From contig JAJYEX010000008.1 in assembly GCA_021785515.1 (NCBI GenBank), forward strand, positions 99,098-163,097: a DNA stretch of 64,000 nucleotides, written 5' to 3'. Position numbers and translations under genes: made by a program. Under the pieces are notes generated by a model. That model was not told the DNA's origin and made no database searches. It was given only the letters and a program-made list of their open reading frames with translations. This DNA comes from Pseudomonadota bacterium. GTDB lineage: Bacteria > Pseudomonadota > Gammaproteobacteria > Acidiferrobacterales > UBA6901. Below are positions 46,206 to 55,517 of the stretch, piece after piece; the stretch's first letter is position 1; every line of letters starts with the position of its first letter.

Positions 46206-48548
46206 ATGACAGAACCAGCCGCGGGTGCAGCGCAGCCGCTTGCCGGGCTGAGCAGCGCTGAAGCCGGGCAGCGGCTTGCGCAGTACGGTCCGAATGCGGT
46301 CTCCGAGGAGCGGCAAAGTCCGCTGCTGGCATTTCTGGGCAAATTCTGGGATCCGGTACCCTGGATGCTCGAAGCCGCCGTTATTCTGGAGGCCATCCTG
46401 CGCAAGAAGGGCGAGGCGATCATCATCGCGGCCCTGCTGCTGGTCAACGCGGTGTTGAGTTTCCTCCAGGAGAACCGCGCCAACCGCGCGCTGGCGCTGC
46501 TACGGAGCCGGCTGGCGGTACGTGCGCGGGTGCGTCGCGATGGGCACTGGCAGCAGGTTCCAGCCGAAGTGTTGGTGCCAGGAGACGTCATCCATCTGCG
46601 CATGGGCGACCTTTCGCCTGCGGATGTGCACCTGGCGGACGGCCAGGTGCTGCTCGACCAGTCGGCGCTGACCGGTGAGTCGTTGCCGGTCGAGGCAGGA
46701 GCTGGGGGCCAGGCCTATGCCGGCGCGGTGGTCAAGCGCGGAGAGGCAACGGGAGAGGTGACGGCCACCGGCGCAAATACCTATTTCGGCAAGACTGCGG
46801 AACTGGTGCGCACGGCCAAAACCGTAAGCCACCTGCAGACAGTCATCTTCACCATCGTCAAATACCTGGTGGCGGTCGATGCCGCGCTGGCTGCCGCGCT
46901 GCTTTTCTACGCCGTGCTGACCGGGCTGTCTCTGACCGACATGCTCCCGTTTGTGCTCATTTTGCTGGTCGCGTCGGTTCCGGCCGCTTTGCCCGCAACC
47001 TTTACGCTCGCCACGGCTCTGGGCGCTCGCGAGCTCGCACACCGGGGTGTGCTGGTCACCCGCCTGTCCGCGATCGAGGAGGCGGCGGCGATGGACGTGC
47101 TGGCGAGCGACAAGACCGGCACCATCACCGAAAACCGGCTGGCTCTGGCGGGCCTGCGTCCGCTGGCGCCGTATGGGGACCTGGAGCTGATGCGGGTTGC
47201 GGCCCTCGCCTGCGACGAGGCAACCCAGGATCCGATCGATATTGCCATCCTGGAGGCGGCGCGTGCCCGTTCGGCGCTGTCGGATGTGCCGCAACGGCTG
47301 CAATTCATACCGTTTGACCCTGCCACTAAGCGCTCGGAAGCGGTGTTCGAGAATGGATCAGGCCAGTTGCGCGTCGCCAAGGGCGCGGTGCAGGCTGTGG
47401 CTTCGCTGTGCACGCACGCACCGGATCTTGACGCGGACGTTTCGCAGCTTGCGGCCAAAGGCTACCGGGTTCTGGCGGCGGCATCCGGAACCGGAAACGA
47501 CATGCACCTGCTCGGTTTGCTTGCTCTGCAGGACCCGCCGCGTGCGGATTCGAAGGACCTGATCGACAGCCTGCGCGCGCTCGGCGTGCGAGTGGTGATG
47601 GTAACCGGAGATGATCTGGCGACCGCCCAGGCGGTCGCGTCCCAGGTCGGAGTTGGCGAGCGGGCATGTCCGCCAGAAGTACTGCATGGCGATGGAGATG
47701 CAAGCTTGGCCAAATGCGACGTTTTTGCGCGGGTGTTTCCCGAGGACAAGTTTCACCTGGTCCAGGCGCTGCAGCGCAGAGGGCATGTGGTCGGGATGAC
47801 CGGGGATGGTGTCAATGATGCGCCGGCGCTCAAGCAGGCCGAGGTGGGTATCGCGGTGTCCAGCGCGACCGATGTCGCAAAGGCGTCAGCCAGCCTGGTG
47901 CTCACCAATCCGGGCTTGAGCAACGCGGTGGCGGCGGTGGAAACGAGCCGCCGCATTTACCAGCGAATGCTGACCTATACGCTTAACAAGATCATCAAGA
48001 CTATCCAGGTTGCCGTGTTCCTGACCGCCGGCGTGATGCTCACCGGGACCTTTGTCGTGACTCCGATGCTTATCGTCCTGTTGCTGTTCACCAATGACTT
48101 CGCGACCATGTCGCTTGCGACTGACCAGGTGGCGTTCTCGCAGCGGCCGGACCGATGGAACATCCGCACGCTGGTGCTGACCGGTGGCGCAATTGCCTGC
48201 CTGGTTCTGGTGCTGTCGTTCGTCGTCTTTTACGGGGCGCGCGACTGGTTGCAGCTGCCTCTTCCTCAGATGCAGACGCTGATTTTTGTGATGCTGGTAT
48301 TTTCCGGGCAGGGTACGGTATATCTGGTGCGCGAGCGGCGCCATTTCTGGCAGTCGCGTCCGGGCGGCTGGCTGCTTCTGAGTTCAGTCGGAGACATCGT
48401 GATTGTCAGCCTGTTCGCGTCGCGCGGCATACTGATGACCGCGATCCCGTTTCGTTTGGTCGCAGGAATGCTGGGAATCGTGGCGGCATTTATGGTCGTC
48501 GCAGATTTTTTCAAGATTCGCGTGTTCCGGGCGCTCGCCTGGAGTTGA
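46206..48548 (+). CDS. Plasma-membrane-type proton P-type ATPase
   Basis: A 780-residue P3A-type ATPase. The phosphorylation site DKTGT begins at Asp302, preceded by MDVLAS as in proton pumps. The actuator loop has TGESLPVEAGAG and the nucleotide domain carries a KGA motif (RVAKGAVQAV). The hinge reads MTGDGVNDAPALKQAEVGIAVSSATDVAKASASLVL. The membrane segment with conserved LILLVASVPAALPATFTLATALGAREL (proline-rich M4) fits H+-ATPases of archaea, yeasts and acidophilic bacteria. The ATG at 46206 has AGGAGGAGG about 9 bases upstream; an in-frame upstream extension lacks homology. It probably exports protons to protect cytoplasmic pH, consistent with an acidophile. Confidence 0.93.
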   Translation: MTEPAAGAAQPLAGLSSAEAGQRLAQYGPNAVSEERQSPLLAFLGKFWDPVPWMLEAAVILEAILRKKGEAIIIAALLLVNAVLSFLQENRANRALALLRSRLAVRARVRRDGHWQQVPAEVLVPGDVIHLRMGDLSPADVHLADGQVLLDQSALTGESLPVEAGAGGQAYAGAVVKRGEATGEVTATGANTYFGKTAELVRTAKTVSHLQTVIFTIVKYLVAVDAALAAALLFYAVLTGLSLTDMLPFVLILLVASVPAALPATFTLATALGARELAHRGVLVTRLSAIEEAAAMDVLASDKTGTITENRLALAGLRPLAPYGDLELMRVAALACDEATQDPIDIAILEAARARSALSDVPQRLQFIPFDPATKRSEAVFENGSGQLRVAKGAVQAVASLCTHAPDLDADVSQLAAKGYRVLAAASGTGNDMHLLGLLALQDPPRADSKDLIDSLRALGVRVVMVTGDDLATAQAVASQVGVGERACPPEVLHGDGDASLAKCDVFARVFPEDKFHLVQALQRRGHVVGMTGDGVNDAPALKQAEVGIAVSSATDVAKASASLVLTNPGLSNAVAAVETSRRIYQRMLTYTLNKIIKTIQVAVFLTAGVMLTGTFVVTPMLIVLLLFTNDFATMSLATDQVAFSQRPDRWNIRTLVLTGGAIACLVLVLSFVVFYGARDWLQLPLPQMQTLIFVMLVFSGQGTVYLVRERRHFWQSRPGGWLLLSSVGDIVIVSLFASRGILMTAIPFRLVAGMLGIVAAFMVVADFFKIRVFRALAWS

Positions 48549-49326
48549 CAGACGGACGCGGATCACCGGGTTCGAGTGCCTGGGTAGCGGCGGGGGCCGC
48601 CAGCGGGCAGTCTCACGGCAGAATGCTGGCTGGGTCTATTGCACCCCGTCCGTCTCAGTTTGATCAGAGGATGCGGTACCGGCCGGTGACGGCGGTTTCG
48701 AAAGAGCGGGGCACAAACCCGCACCGGCTTTCCATTTTCTCCGCTCACCCTTGTCTTAAAACCCGTCTGCATTCTTAAGGTCTGTTCAGCGCAATGCATC
48801 CTCACCGGTGCTGGCTTCCGGGCCCCGGTCTTTTGATCCGCAACAACGTGTGTATCGCTGCTGCCGTCGCATTGCGGAAAATCAGATGGACGCACACCTG
48901 CCAAGGAGAGACTCCTTCCTGAATCTGCAGTTCTCTTGATCCAGATCAATTACGGCAGTCTGAAATTTAGGTTTAACTCCACCAGTTTTATTTAGGGATG
49001 TTATAAGTCTAAGGGACGTTATAAATCCAAGAGAATTAGTCGGGTTTAGGCGATGATCGTATGGGGTCAGCCTGAAGCGGATAACAAGACTAAGTCCAGA
49101 TAAAACAGAAAGAATGGCAATTCCTGTGTGCGACGCGTTCCGCGTCACAAGACCAAGTGCTGTAATAACGTCAAGCGGCGACGCGTGTGTGTTGCGGGTC
49201 GCTGACAAGCAGCGGCGTGTGCCGCCACTTGAAATTTGCGCCTGGCAGCCACGGGAAATTCTATCTGGCCGTGTCGGACGATACCGGAACGGACGAGAAC
49301 GCGAAATTCACGATGGGGGATGTGGC
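48549..49326 (+). other. Intergenic region before ctaC
   Basis: Nearly 780 bases without a supported gene. It includes an imperfect 18-base tandem repeat at 48994-49029 and is the likely promoter region of the oxidase operon. A frame running into ctaC from 49114 has no family support. Confidence 0.45.
48994..49029 (+). repeat. Imperfect 18-bp tandem repeat upstream of the oxidase operon
   Basis: AGGGATGTTATAAGTCTA is followed directly by AGGGACGTTATAAATCCA; three of 18 positions differ. Its place about 300 bases before ctaC would suit a regulator-binding site, but no regulator is seen nearby. Confidence 0.5.
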
Positions 49327-50571
49327 ATGTCGGCTAGAAAATTTTTTGCGTTGTTGTCGGGGCTGGGATTGGCGGTGTGGGCGGCCCCGGAAGCGGCCTA
49401 TGCCCGGTATCCCTGGGAGTTTCCGACGCCGGTCACTCCGATTGCGAAGGAAACGCTGTGGATACACAACATATTTCTGGCGTTCATCACGGCCGTCTTC
49501 GTGGTGGTGCTGGCCATCATGCTGTATTCGCTGTACTTCCATCGCAAGAGCCGCGGTGTTAAGCCTGCCAGTTTCACGGCGCCGCGTACCAGGATGCAGT
49601 TTGCGCTCTCGTTCATCCCGTTTGTGATTCTGAGTTTCGTGGACTACGTCGTCATGGGCATTCCTGCCTATCATGCCGTGTTGGCCATGGCCAACACGCG
49701 GCAAGGTGCCCAGATGGTCATCAAGGTCACCGGCATGCAATGGAAGTGGGAGTACCAGTACCCGGGCCTGCACATCAACTACTACAGTTCCATCACCACA
49801 CCTCAGGACCAGATTGATGATGAGGCGCCCAAGAACCCGCATTTCCTGCGGCAGGTGAATCATCCGCTGGTGCTCCCGGTCCACAAAAAAATCCGCGTCA
49901 TTTTGCTGTCGAAGGATGTCATTCATTCGTGGTGGGTGCCGGCGTTCGGGGTCAAGATGGATTCAATCCCCGGCTTTGTGCGTGAGGTCTGGCTGAATAT
50001 CGACAAGCCCGGTGTCTACCGCGGTCAGTGCGCGGAACTGTGCGGCGTCGGTCATGCGTTCATGCCGGTCGTGGTGGACGCGGTCTCGGACAACCAGTTC
50101 ACGCAGTGGGTCGGACAGGAGCAGGCGCGGGAGCAGGCCCGCAAGGCGCAGGAAGCGGCCGCCACCGCCATGACCTACAACAAGGCCCAGCTCGTCACAA
50201 GGGGCCAGAAGGTGTTTACGGCAAACTGCTCGGCCTGCCACCAGCCGACCGGGCTCGGTATTCCGGGAACCTTTCCGCCGATCGCCGCAGGCCATCCGTT
50301 CTCAGCTGCCCCGGCGATGATCGCACAGCTGCGCAAGCGTGGCTTCATCACCGCCGGCGGAAATATCGTGGAAGGGCCGGTTGCCAACCATATAGACATC
50401 GTGCTTCAGGGTATCGCCGGCACGCCGATGCCGTCGTTTGCCGCCTCGCTTAGCAATATGGACATTGCGGCGGTAATCACCTTCGAGCGCAACAGTTTTG
50501 GCAACCATACCGGAGATGTGATCCAGCCGGCCCAGGTGCAGGCGGCGCGTGCCGCAAGCCAGAACCCATAG
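49327..50571 (+). CDS. ctaC: Cytochrome c oxidase subunit II fused to cytochrome c
   Basis: A 414-residue caa3-type subunit II. After a signal (ALLSGLGLAVWAAPEAAYA) come two membrane helices (HNIFLAFITAVFVVVLAIMLYS and LSFIPFVILSFVDYVVMG). The periplasmic domain has the CuA site in CAELCGVGHAFM: Cys235, Cys239, His243 and Met246. A C-terminal cytochrome c domain carries CSACH at Cys301-His305, so electrons can be taken from an attached haem. The ATG at 49327 has GGGGGA a few bases upstream; a longer frame from 49114 lacks homology. It is the first gene of the ctaCDEB operon. Confidence 0.95.
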   Translation: MSARKFFALLSGLGLAVWAAPEAAYARYPWEFPTPVTPIAKETLWIHNIFLAFITAVFVVVLAIMLYSLYFHRKSRGVKPASFTAPRTRMQFALSFIPFVILSFVDYVVMGIPAYHAVLAMANTRQGAQMVIKVTGMQWKWEYQYPGLHINYYSSITTPQDQIDDEAPKNPHFLRQVNHPLVLPVHKKIRVILLSKDVIHSWWVPAFGVKMDSIPGFVREVWLNIDKPGVYRGQCAELCGVGHAFMPVVVDAVSDNQFTQWVGQEQAREQARKAQEAAATAMTYNKAQLVTRGQKVFTANCSACHQPTGLGIPGTFPPIAAGHPFSAAPAMIAQLRKRGFITAGGNIVEGPVANHIDIVLQGIAGTPMPSFAASLSNMDIAAVITFERNSFGNHTGDVIQPAQVQAARAASQNP

Positions 50572-50595
50572 AATTCCTGTTCGCGGAGATCAGAG

Positions 50596-52185
50596 ATGAA
50601 CGCAGCTCATGCCAACGACGCACACCACGAAGAACACCCGAGCGGGTTTACGCGCTGGTTGTTCACGACCAACCATAAGGACATTGGCCGCCTGTACATC
50701 ATATTTTCGGTGCTGATGTTCCTGGTGGGCGGTTTCCTGGCAATGCTGATCCGTACTGAACTGCTGCAACCGTGGCTGATCATTCCGCCGGAAGTCTACA
50801 ACCAGATCATCACCGTGCACGGGCTGGTCATGGTGTTTGCGGCAGTGATGCCGGCCACCACCGGTCTGGCAAATTACCTGATTCCGATGATGATCGGCGC
50901 TCCGGATATGGCCTTGCCGCGTCTCAATAACTGGGGGTTCTGGCTGCTGCCTCCGGCGGCGGTGCTGCTGGTAATGCCGTTTGCGCTGAAGCTGTTCGGC
51001 ATTGGAAACGGGGCAATCGACACCGGCTGGACTATGTACGCACCGCTGTCCGTGCAGGGCGGAATCGGTGTGGACTTTGCGATTTTCGCGATCTATCTCA
51101 TGGGCATCTCGTCACTGCTGTCATCGATCAACATCATCGTGACGATCACAAACATGCGGGCGCCCGGCATGTCTTTCAGCAAGCTGCCGATATTTGTCTG
51201 GAGCTGGCTGATTACGGCGTTCCTTCTGGTTGCGGTGTTCCCGCCGCTGGTCGGAGGCGTCACGATGCTGTTCGCTGACCGTCATTTCGGGACCCACTTC
51301 TTCAGCGCCGCCGGAGGTGGCGATCCGGTGCTGTGGCAGCACATCTTCTGGTTCTTCGGGCATCCTGAAGTCTATATCCTGTTGCTTCCGACCGCCGGCA
51401 TCCTGCCGCATATCCTGTCCACCTTCGCGCGCAAGCCGATCTACGGCTACAGGGCACAGGTGTACGCGTTCTGGGCGATCGGCATGCTCTCGGTGGTCAT
51501 CTACGCGCACCACATGTTTACTTCCGGGCTGCCGGTGCCGGCACAGCTGTATTTCATGTACAGCACCATGGTGATTTCGATTCCGGTGGCGCTATTGTTC
51601 TTCTGCTGGTTCGCGACCATCTGGCAGGGATCCATGACCTTCGAGACCCCGATGCTGTTCGCGCTGGGCTACATTGTGCTCTTCGGCGTGGGCGGGCTCT
51701 CAGGCCTCATTCTCTCGGATGCAGTGGCTGACCAGCAGTACCACAACAGCTACTTCCTGGTGGCTCATTTCCATTACGCGCTGTTCGGCGGTCCGGTCAT
51801 GGGCATTATTGCGGCGACGTACTACTACCTGCCGAAGATTACAGGCCGGATGTACAACGAGACGCTGGGCAAGTGGCACTTCTGGCAGACGATCATCGGC
51901 TTCAACCTCACGTTCATTCCCCAGTTTTTCCTGGGAATTGCCGGTATGCCGCGGCGCATTCCGGATTACGCGCTTCAGTTCACGCATCTGAACATGCTGT
52001 CGAGCATTGGCGCCTATATCCTCGGATCTGCCCAGCTGGTGCTGGTCTACAACCTGATTCAGGTTCTGCGGGGCGTGGGCAAGAAGGCGACGGCCCAGGT
52101 CTGGGAAGGAGCGCAGGGTCTGGAATTTACCGTAGCGTCCCCGCCGCCCTACCACACCTTTGAGACTCAGCCGGTGATCCAGTAA
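50596..52185 (+). CDS. ctaD: Cytochrome c oxidase subunit I
   Basis: A 529-residue haem-copper oxidase with 12 membrane helices. The binuclear centre shows HPEVY at residues 256-260 (Cu-ligand His, D-channel-type Glu and cross-linked Tyr). Later come HHMFTSG, with the two CuB histidines, and SYFLVAHFHYALFG, with the histidines for haems. This pattern (Glu in HPEVY) fits the A1 subfamily with the D pathway. It catalyses oxygen reduction with proton pumping. The ATG lies 24 bases after ctaC, with GGAG upstream. Confidence 0.96.
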   Translation: MNAAHANDAHHEEHPSGFTRWLFTTNHKDIGRLYIIFSVLMFLVGGFLAMLIRTELLQPWLIIPPEVYNQIITVHGLVMVFAAVMPATTGLANYLIPMMIGAPDMALPRLNNWGFWLLPPAAVLLVMPFALKLFGIGNGAIDTGWTMYAPLSVQGGIGVDFAIFAIYLMGISSLLSSINIIVTITNMRAPGMSFSKLPIFVWSWLITAFLLVAVFPPLVGGVTMLFADRHFGTHFFSAAGGGDPVLWQHIFWFFGHPEVYILLLPTAGILPHILSTFARKPIYGYRAQVYAFWAIGMLSVVIYAHHMFTSGLPVPAQLYFMYSTMVISIPVALLFFCWFATIWQGSMTFETPMLFALGYIVLFGVGGLSGLILSDAVADQQYHNSYFLVAHFHYALFGGPVMGIIAATYYYLPKITGRMYNETLGKWHFWQTIIGFNLTFIPQFFLGIAGMPRRIPDYALQFTHLNMLSSIGAYILGSAQLVLVYNLIQVLRGVGKKATAQVWEGAQGLEFTVASPPPYHTFETQPVIQ

Positions 52186-52365
52186 TGCCGGCAAACGGGA
52201 CAGGCGGGCTGAACCGGACTGCGATCGCGGACCGGGTCAGGGACGTCCGGTCAATGCCCGGTGCGCCGCTTCGCGGCTTGCGGACGAGGCGGGCAGTGAT
52301 GGCGCCCGCCTTTCTCCGCGCGAGGAAGAACTAACAAGATCCACCGCTTTTCGAAGGAGAACGAG

Positions 52366-53223
52366 ATGTCCACGACAACGCCGACCAAGGTCCACTACTA
52401 CGTTCCCCGGCCATCCCCCTATCCGGTGATGCTCTCGCTGGCACTTTTCTTTGTTGCCATGGGGGTGGTGCTGAAGGTCAATGCGCTCAGGGCCGGACCC
52501 TGGTCGATCCTGCTGGGCGCCGCGCTGCTTATCTACGTGCTGTTCCACTGGTTCGGCAATGTCATCGGAGAGAGCGAGAGCGGGGTGTACAAGAGCTGGG
52601 AGGACCGCTCCTTCCGCATGGGCATGGTGTGGTTCATCCTTTCGGAGGTCGCCTTCTTTGCCGGGCTGTTTGCCGTGCTGTTCTACGAACGCAACATCTC
52701 GGTACCGCACCTTGCCCAGGTCGATCCGGGCTTCACCCTCTATCCCGGGTTTACGGCGGCCTGGCCGTCGGCCGGCCCTCATGGCAAGCCCTTCTCGGTG
52801 GTTCAGCCCTGGGGTATCCCGGCGATCAACACCCTGATCCTGCTGACCTCCGGCGTCACCGTAACCTGGGCGCACTGGGGCCTGAAGACCGCGCGGCGTA
52901 GCGCCGCGATCATCGGTCTGATGTTGACGGTAGGGCTCGGCGTGGTGTTTCTGGGCTTCCAGGCCCATGAGTTCTACGAGGCCTATACCCGGCTTGGCCT
53001 GACGCTCTCGAGCGGTGTCTACGGGGCGACCTTTTTCCTGCTGACCGGTTTCCATGGTCTGCACGTGACCGTCGGCGTGATCATGCTCAGCGTGATCCTG
53101 ATGCGCTGCATCAAGGGTCACTTCACGCCGGACCAGCATTTCGCCTTTGAAGCGGTCAGCTGGTACTGGCATTTCGTCGACGTTGTCTGGTTGCTTCTGT
53201 TTGTATTTGTCTACTGGATGTAA
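52366..53223 (+). CDS. ctaE: Cytochrome c oxidase subunit III
   Basis: A 285-residue seven-helix protein. AAGGAGAA sits before ATG. The signature segments are VHYYVPRPSPYPVMLSLALFF, RMGMVWFILSEVAFFAGLFAVLFYERN and FVDVVWLLLFVFVYWM, with GFHGLHVTVGV and WYWHFVDVVW shared by all subunit III. It supports proton uptake and stability of subunit I. There is a 180-base gap after ctaD, where a Cox11/CtaG gene is often found; nothing is visible there. Confidence 0.95.
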   Translation: MSTTTPTKVHYYVPRPSPYPVMLSLALFFVAMGVVLKVNALRAGPWSILLGAALLIYVLFHWFGNVIGESESGVYKSWEDRSFRMGMVWFILSEVAFFAGLFAVLFYERNISVPHLAQVDPGFTLYPGFTAAWPSAGPHGKPFSVVQPWGIPAINTLILLTSGVTVTWAHWGLKTARRSAAIIGLMLTVGLGVVFLGFQAHEFYEAYTRLGLTLSSGVYGATFFLLTGFHGLHVTVGVIMLSVILMRCIKGHFTPDQHFAFEAVSWYWHFVDVVWLLLFVFVYWM

Positions 53224-53288
53224 CCGCCAGGACCGCGCAACTTAGCGGCGGAACGGGCGTTCCGTCAGGAAAACTCGACTGGTGAACA

Positions 53289-54215
53289 GTGGATATGACG
53301 ATCATTGCAGCGACGCTCAGGCGCCAGCTCACCGATAGCCTGAGAGGCTTTTATCTGCTGTGCAAGCCGCGGGTTACCGCCCTGATCGTGTTCACGGCGG
53401 CAATCGGAGCGCTGCTGGCGCAGCCCGGACTGCCGCCACTGTCGGTGCTGTTTCCGGCGTTGGTCGGCATTGCTCTCGTATCCGGGTCGGCTGCGGCGTT
53501 CAATTGCCTTATCGAACAGCGTATCGATATCATCATGGCACGCACCTGCCTGCGGCCGCTGCCTGCCGGACAGGTTAGCGCGCGTCAGGCGCTGATATTC
53601 GCGTCGGTCATCGGCGTGCTGGGCCTGGTGATCCTGTACGCCCTCACCAATTCCCTCACGATGTGGCTGACCCTGTTCGCGTTCGTGGGCTATGCCGTCA
53701 TCTACACCGCCTTCCTCAAGGGCGCCACGCCCATGAATATCGTCATCGGCGGGGTTGCCGGAGCGATGCCGCCGATTCTCGGCTGGGCGGCCGTGACCGG
53801 TCACGTGGCACGCGAGCCGCTGGTCCTTTTTGCCATCATCTTTTCGTGGACGCCACCCCATTTCTGGGCGCTTGCCCTGTATCGTCGGGACGAGTATGCG
53901 GCCGCCGGGATTCCGATGCTGCCGGTGACCCACGGCGAGAAATTCACCCGCCTGCACATCCTGCTCTATACCCTGATCCTGGTAGCCACCTCGCTGGCAC
54001 CCTACGCGCTGGGCATGAGCGGCGTGCTGTATCTCGCGGCGGCGCTGCTGCTGGGTGCGGGATTCCTGGGCCTGGCGCTGCAGCTCTACCGTCACTACAG
54101 CGATGCCCTGGCGCAGCGTACCTTCGTCTATTCCATCGTCTATCTGTCGATGCTGTTTGCGGCACTGCTGCTCGATCACTATCTCCTGCCAGGCGCCCGC
54201 GCCCTGACCGTCTGA
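53289..54215 (+). CDS. ctaB: Protohaem IX farnesyltransferase (haem O synthase)
   Basis: A 308-residue UbiA-superfamily enzyme with about eight membrane helices. The first substrate-binding motif is NCLIEQRIDIIMARTCLRPLP (the N-x-x-x-D-x-x-x-D-x-M-x-R-T-x-x-R-P pattern) and the second is in FSWTPPHFWALALYRRDEYAAAGIPMLPV. It adds a farnesyl chain to haem B to make haem O, the precursor of haem A for the oxidase. GTG at 53289 is used; ATG at 53295 is also possible. Haem A synthase (ctaA) is not in the window. Confidence 0.94.
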   Translation: MDMTIIAATLRRQLTDSLRGFYLLCKPRVTALIVFTAAIGALLAQPGLPPLSVLFPALVGIALVSGSAAAFNCLIEQRIDIIMARTCLRPLPAGQVSARQALIFASVIGVLGLVILYALTNSLTMWLTLFAFVGYAVIYTAFLKGATPMNIVIGGVAGAMPPILGWAAVTGHVAREPLVLFAIIFSWTPPHFWALALYRRDEYAAAGIPMLPVTHGEKFTRLHILLYTLILVATSLAPYALGMSGVLYLAAALLLGAGFLGLALQLYRHYSDALAQRTFVYSIVYLSMLFAALLLDHYLLPGARALTV

Positions 54216-54307
54216 GGCCAGGGCCGCTTGGGATGCTCGGCGGGGTCGTAGTGTCCCGGTGTCCGTGATCCGGCAACAATCGTTTGCACCGTTTTCACAA
54301 CAGGGAT

Positions 54308-54333
54308 CGATGGCCGCGGGTTTGCGGCCATCG
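54308..54333 (+). terminator. Perfect hairpin after ctaB
   Basis: CGATGGCCGC-GGGTTT-GCGGCCATCG has 10-base arms and lies about 90 bases after the ctaB stop. Only a short T run follows (GCAGTTT), so it may be a weak terminator for the oxidase operon. Confidence 0.5.
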
Positions 54334-54391
54334 GCAGTTTCATGCGACGCTATGCCGGATACCGTAAAACTGGCAGTGCGGGGTTGTTGCA

Positions 54392-55507
54392 GTGAAACGG
54401 ACGCGGTTTTGCCCGGACACCATCGTATCTGAAGCACCCGGCCCACCGGGGGTGGTGCCGCGCGGACGCGCAGCGCACAGCAACCCGCAGGCGCGATTCG
54501 AGTCGCTGCGCCACGGCAAGGTGGACGACGGTTGGGGCGGCAGCGACGCAGGCGTGACGGAGCTCGAGACAGTTGTTTCGGTGGAGCGTTCGCGCAGCAT
54601 TATCAGCCGCAACCGTTCACCGGACCTGCCGTTTGCGCAGTCCATCAATCCCTACCGGGGTTGCGAGCACGGTTGCATCTACTGCTATGCGCGCGCGACC
54701 CATCCCTATCTGGGCCTGTCGGCGGGGCTCGATTTCGAAAGCCGGCTGTTCGCCAAAGACAATGCCGCGGCGGTGCTGCGCGCCGAACTGTCGCGGCCGG
54801 GGTACCGCTGCCAGGTCATCGCTCTCGGTACCAATACGGATCCGTACCAGCCGGTGGAGCGCCACTGGCACATCACCCGCGAGCTGCTGGAGCTGCTGAA
54901 TGAATGCAGCCATCCCTGCACGATCGTCACCAAGTCGGCGCTGGTGGAGCGCGATCTGGAGCTGCTTGCGCAGATGGCTGCCAGGAGGCTGGTGAAGGTG
55001 TTCGTGTCGGTTACCACGCTTGACCGCAAGCTGGCGCGCTGCATGGAGCCGCGGGCCGCCGCACCCCAACGACGCATTGCCGTGCTGGCAGCGCTTGCCG
55101 GGGCCGGGATCCAGACGGGGGTGTTGGTCGCGCCGATTGTTCCGGGGCTCAATGATGCCGAGATCGAGCATATCCTCGAGGCTGCGGCCACGGCCGGTTG
55201 CCGCGAGGCCGGGTACGGGCTGCTACGCCTGCCGCACGAGGTCCGGGAACTGTTCGAAGAATGGCTTGCCGGTCAGTACCCGCTGCAGGCCAGGCGGGTG
55301 CTGAGCCTGCTGCGCCAGGCGCGTGGCGGGCGCGAGGAGGATGCGCGTTTCGGCGCGCGCATGCGCGGAGAGGGGGTGCTGGCGGACCTGTTCGAGCGCC
55401 GCTTCGATACCGCCTGCCGGCGCCTGGGTCTCGGTCGGCGCGATGCCGAACTCGATACCACCCGTTTCCGTCCGCCGGATGGCGGCTGCCAGCTGCCGCT
55501 GTGGTAG
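54392..55507 (+). CDS. PA0069-family radical SAM protein
   Basis: A 371-residue iron-sulfur enzyme. The cluster motif is CEHGCIYC, with Cys91, Cys95 and Cys98 in SINPYRGCEHGCIYCYARATHPYLGLS; the rest of the barrel contains VIALGTNTDPYQPVE and TIVTKSALVERDLELL, and the end GVLVAPIVPGLND fits the family. The group is related to spore photoproduct lyase-like proteins, and its substrate is unknown. GTG start at 54392. It is convergent with phosphoribulokinase, with only 10 bases between the stops. Confidence 0.9.
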   Translation: MKRTRFCPDTIVSEAPGPPGVVPRGRAAHSNPQARFESLRHGKVDDGWGGSDAGVTELETVVSVERSRSIISRNRSPDLPFAQSINPYRGCEHGCIYCYARATHPYLGLSAGLDFESRLFAKDNAAAVLRAELSRPGYRCQVIALGTNTDPYQPVERHWHITRELLELLNECSHPCTIVTKSALVERDLELLAQMAARRLVKVFVSVTTLDRKLARCMEPRAAAPQRRIAVLAALAGAGIQTGVLVAPIVPGLNDAEIEHILEAAATAGCREAGYGLLRLPHEVRELFEEWLAGQYPLQARRVLSLLRQARGGREEDARFGARMRGEGVLADLFERRFDTACRRLGLGRRDAELDTTRFRPPDGGCQLPLW

Positions 55508-55517
55508 CTGGCAGGTG

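Noticed and set aside
53265..54446. A 393-codon minus-strand frame across ctaB
   Set aside because: A shadow of the GC-rich ctaB gene; the translation is Gln/Arg/His-rich without motifs.
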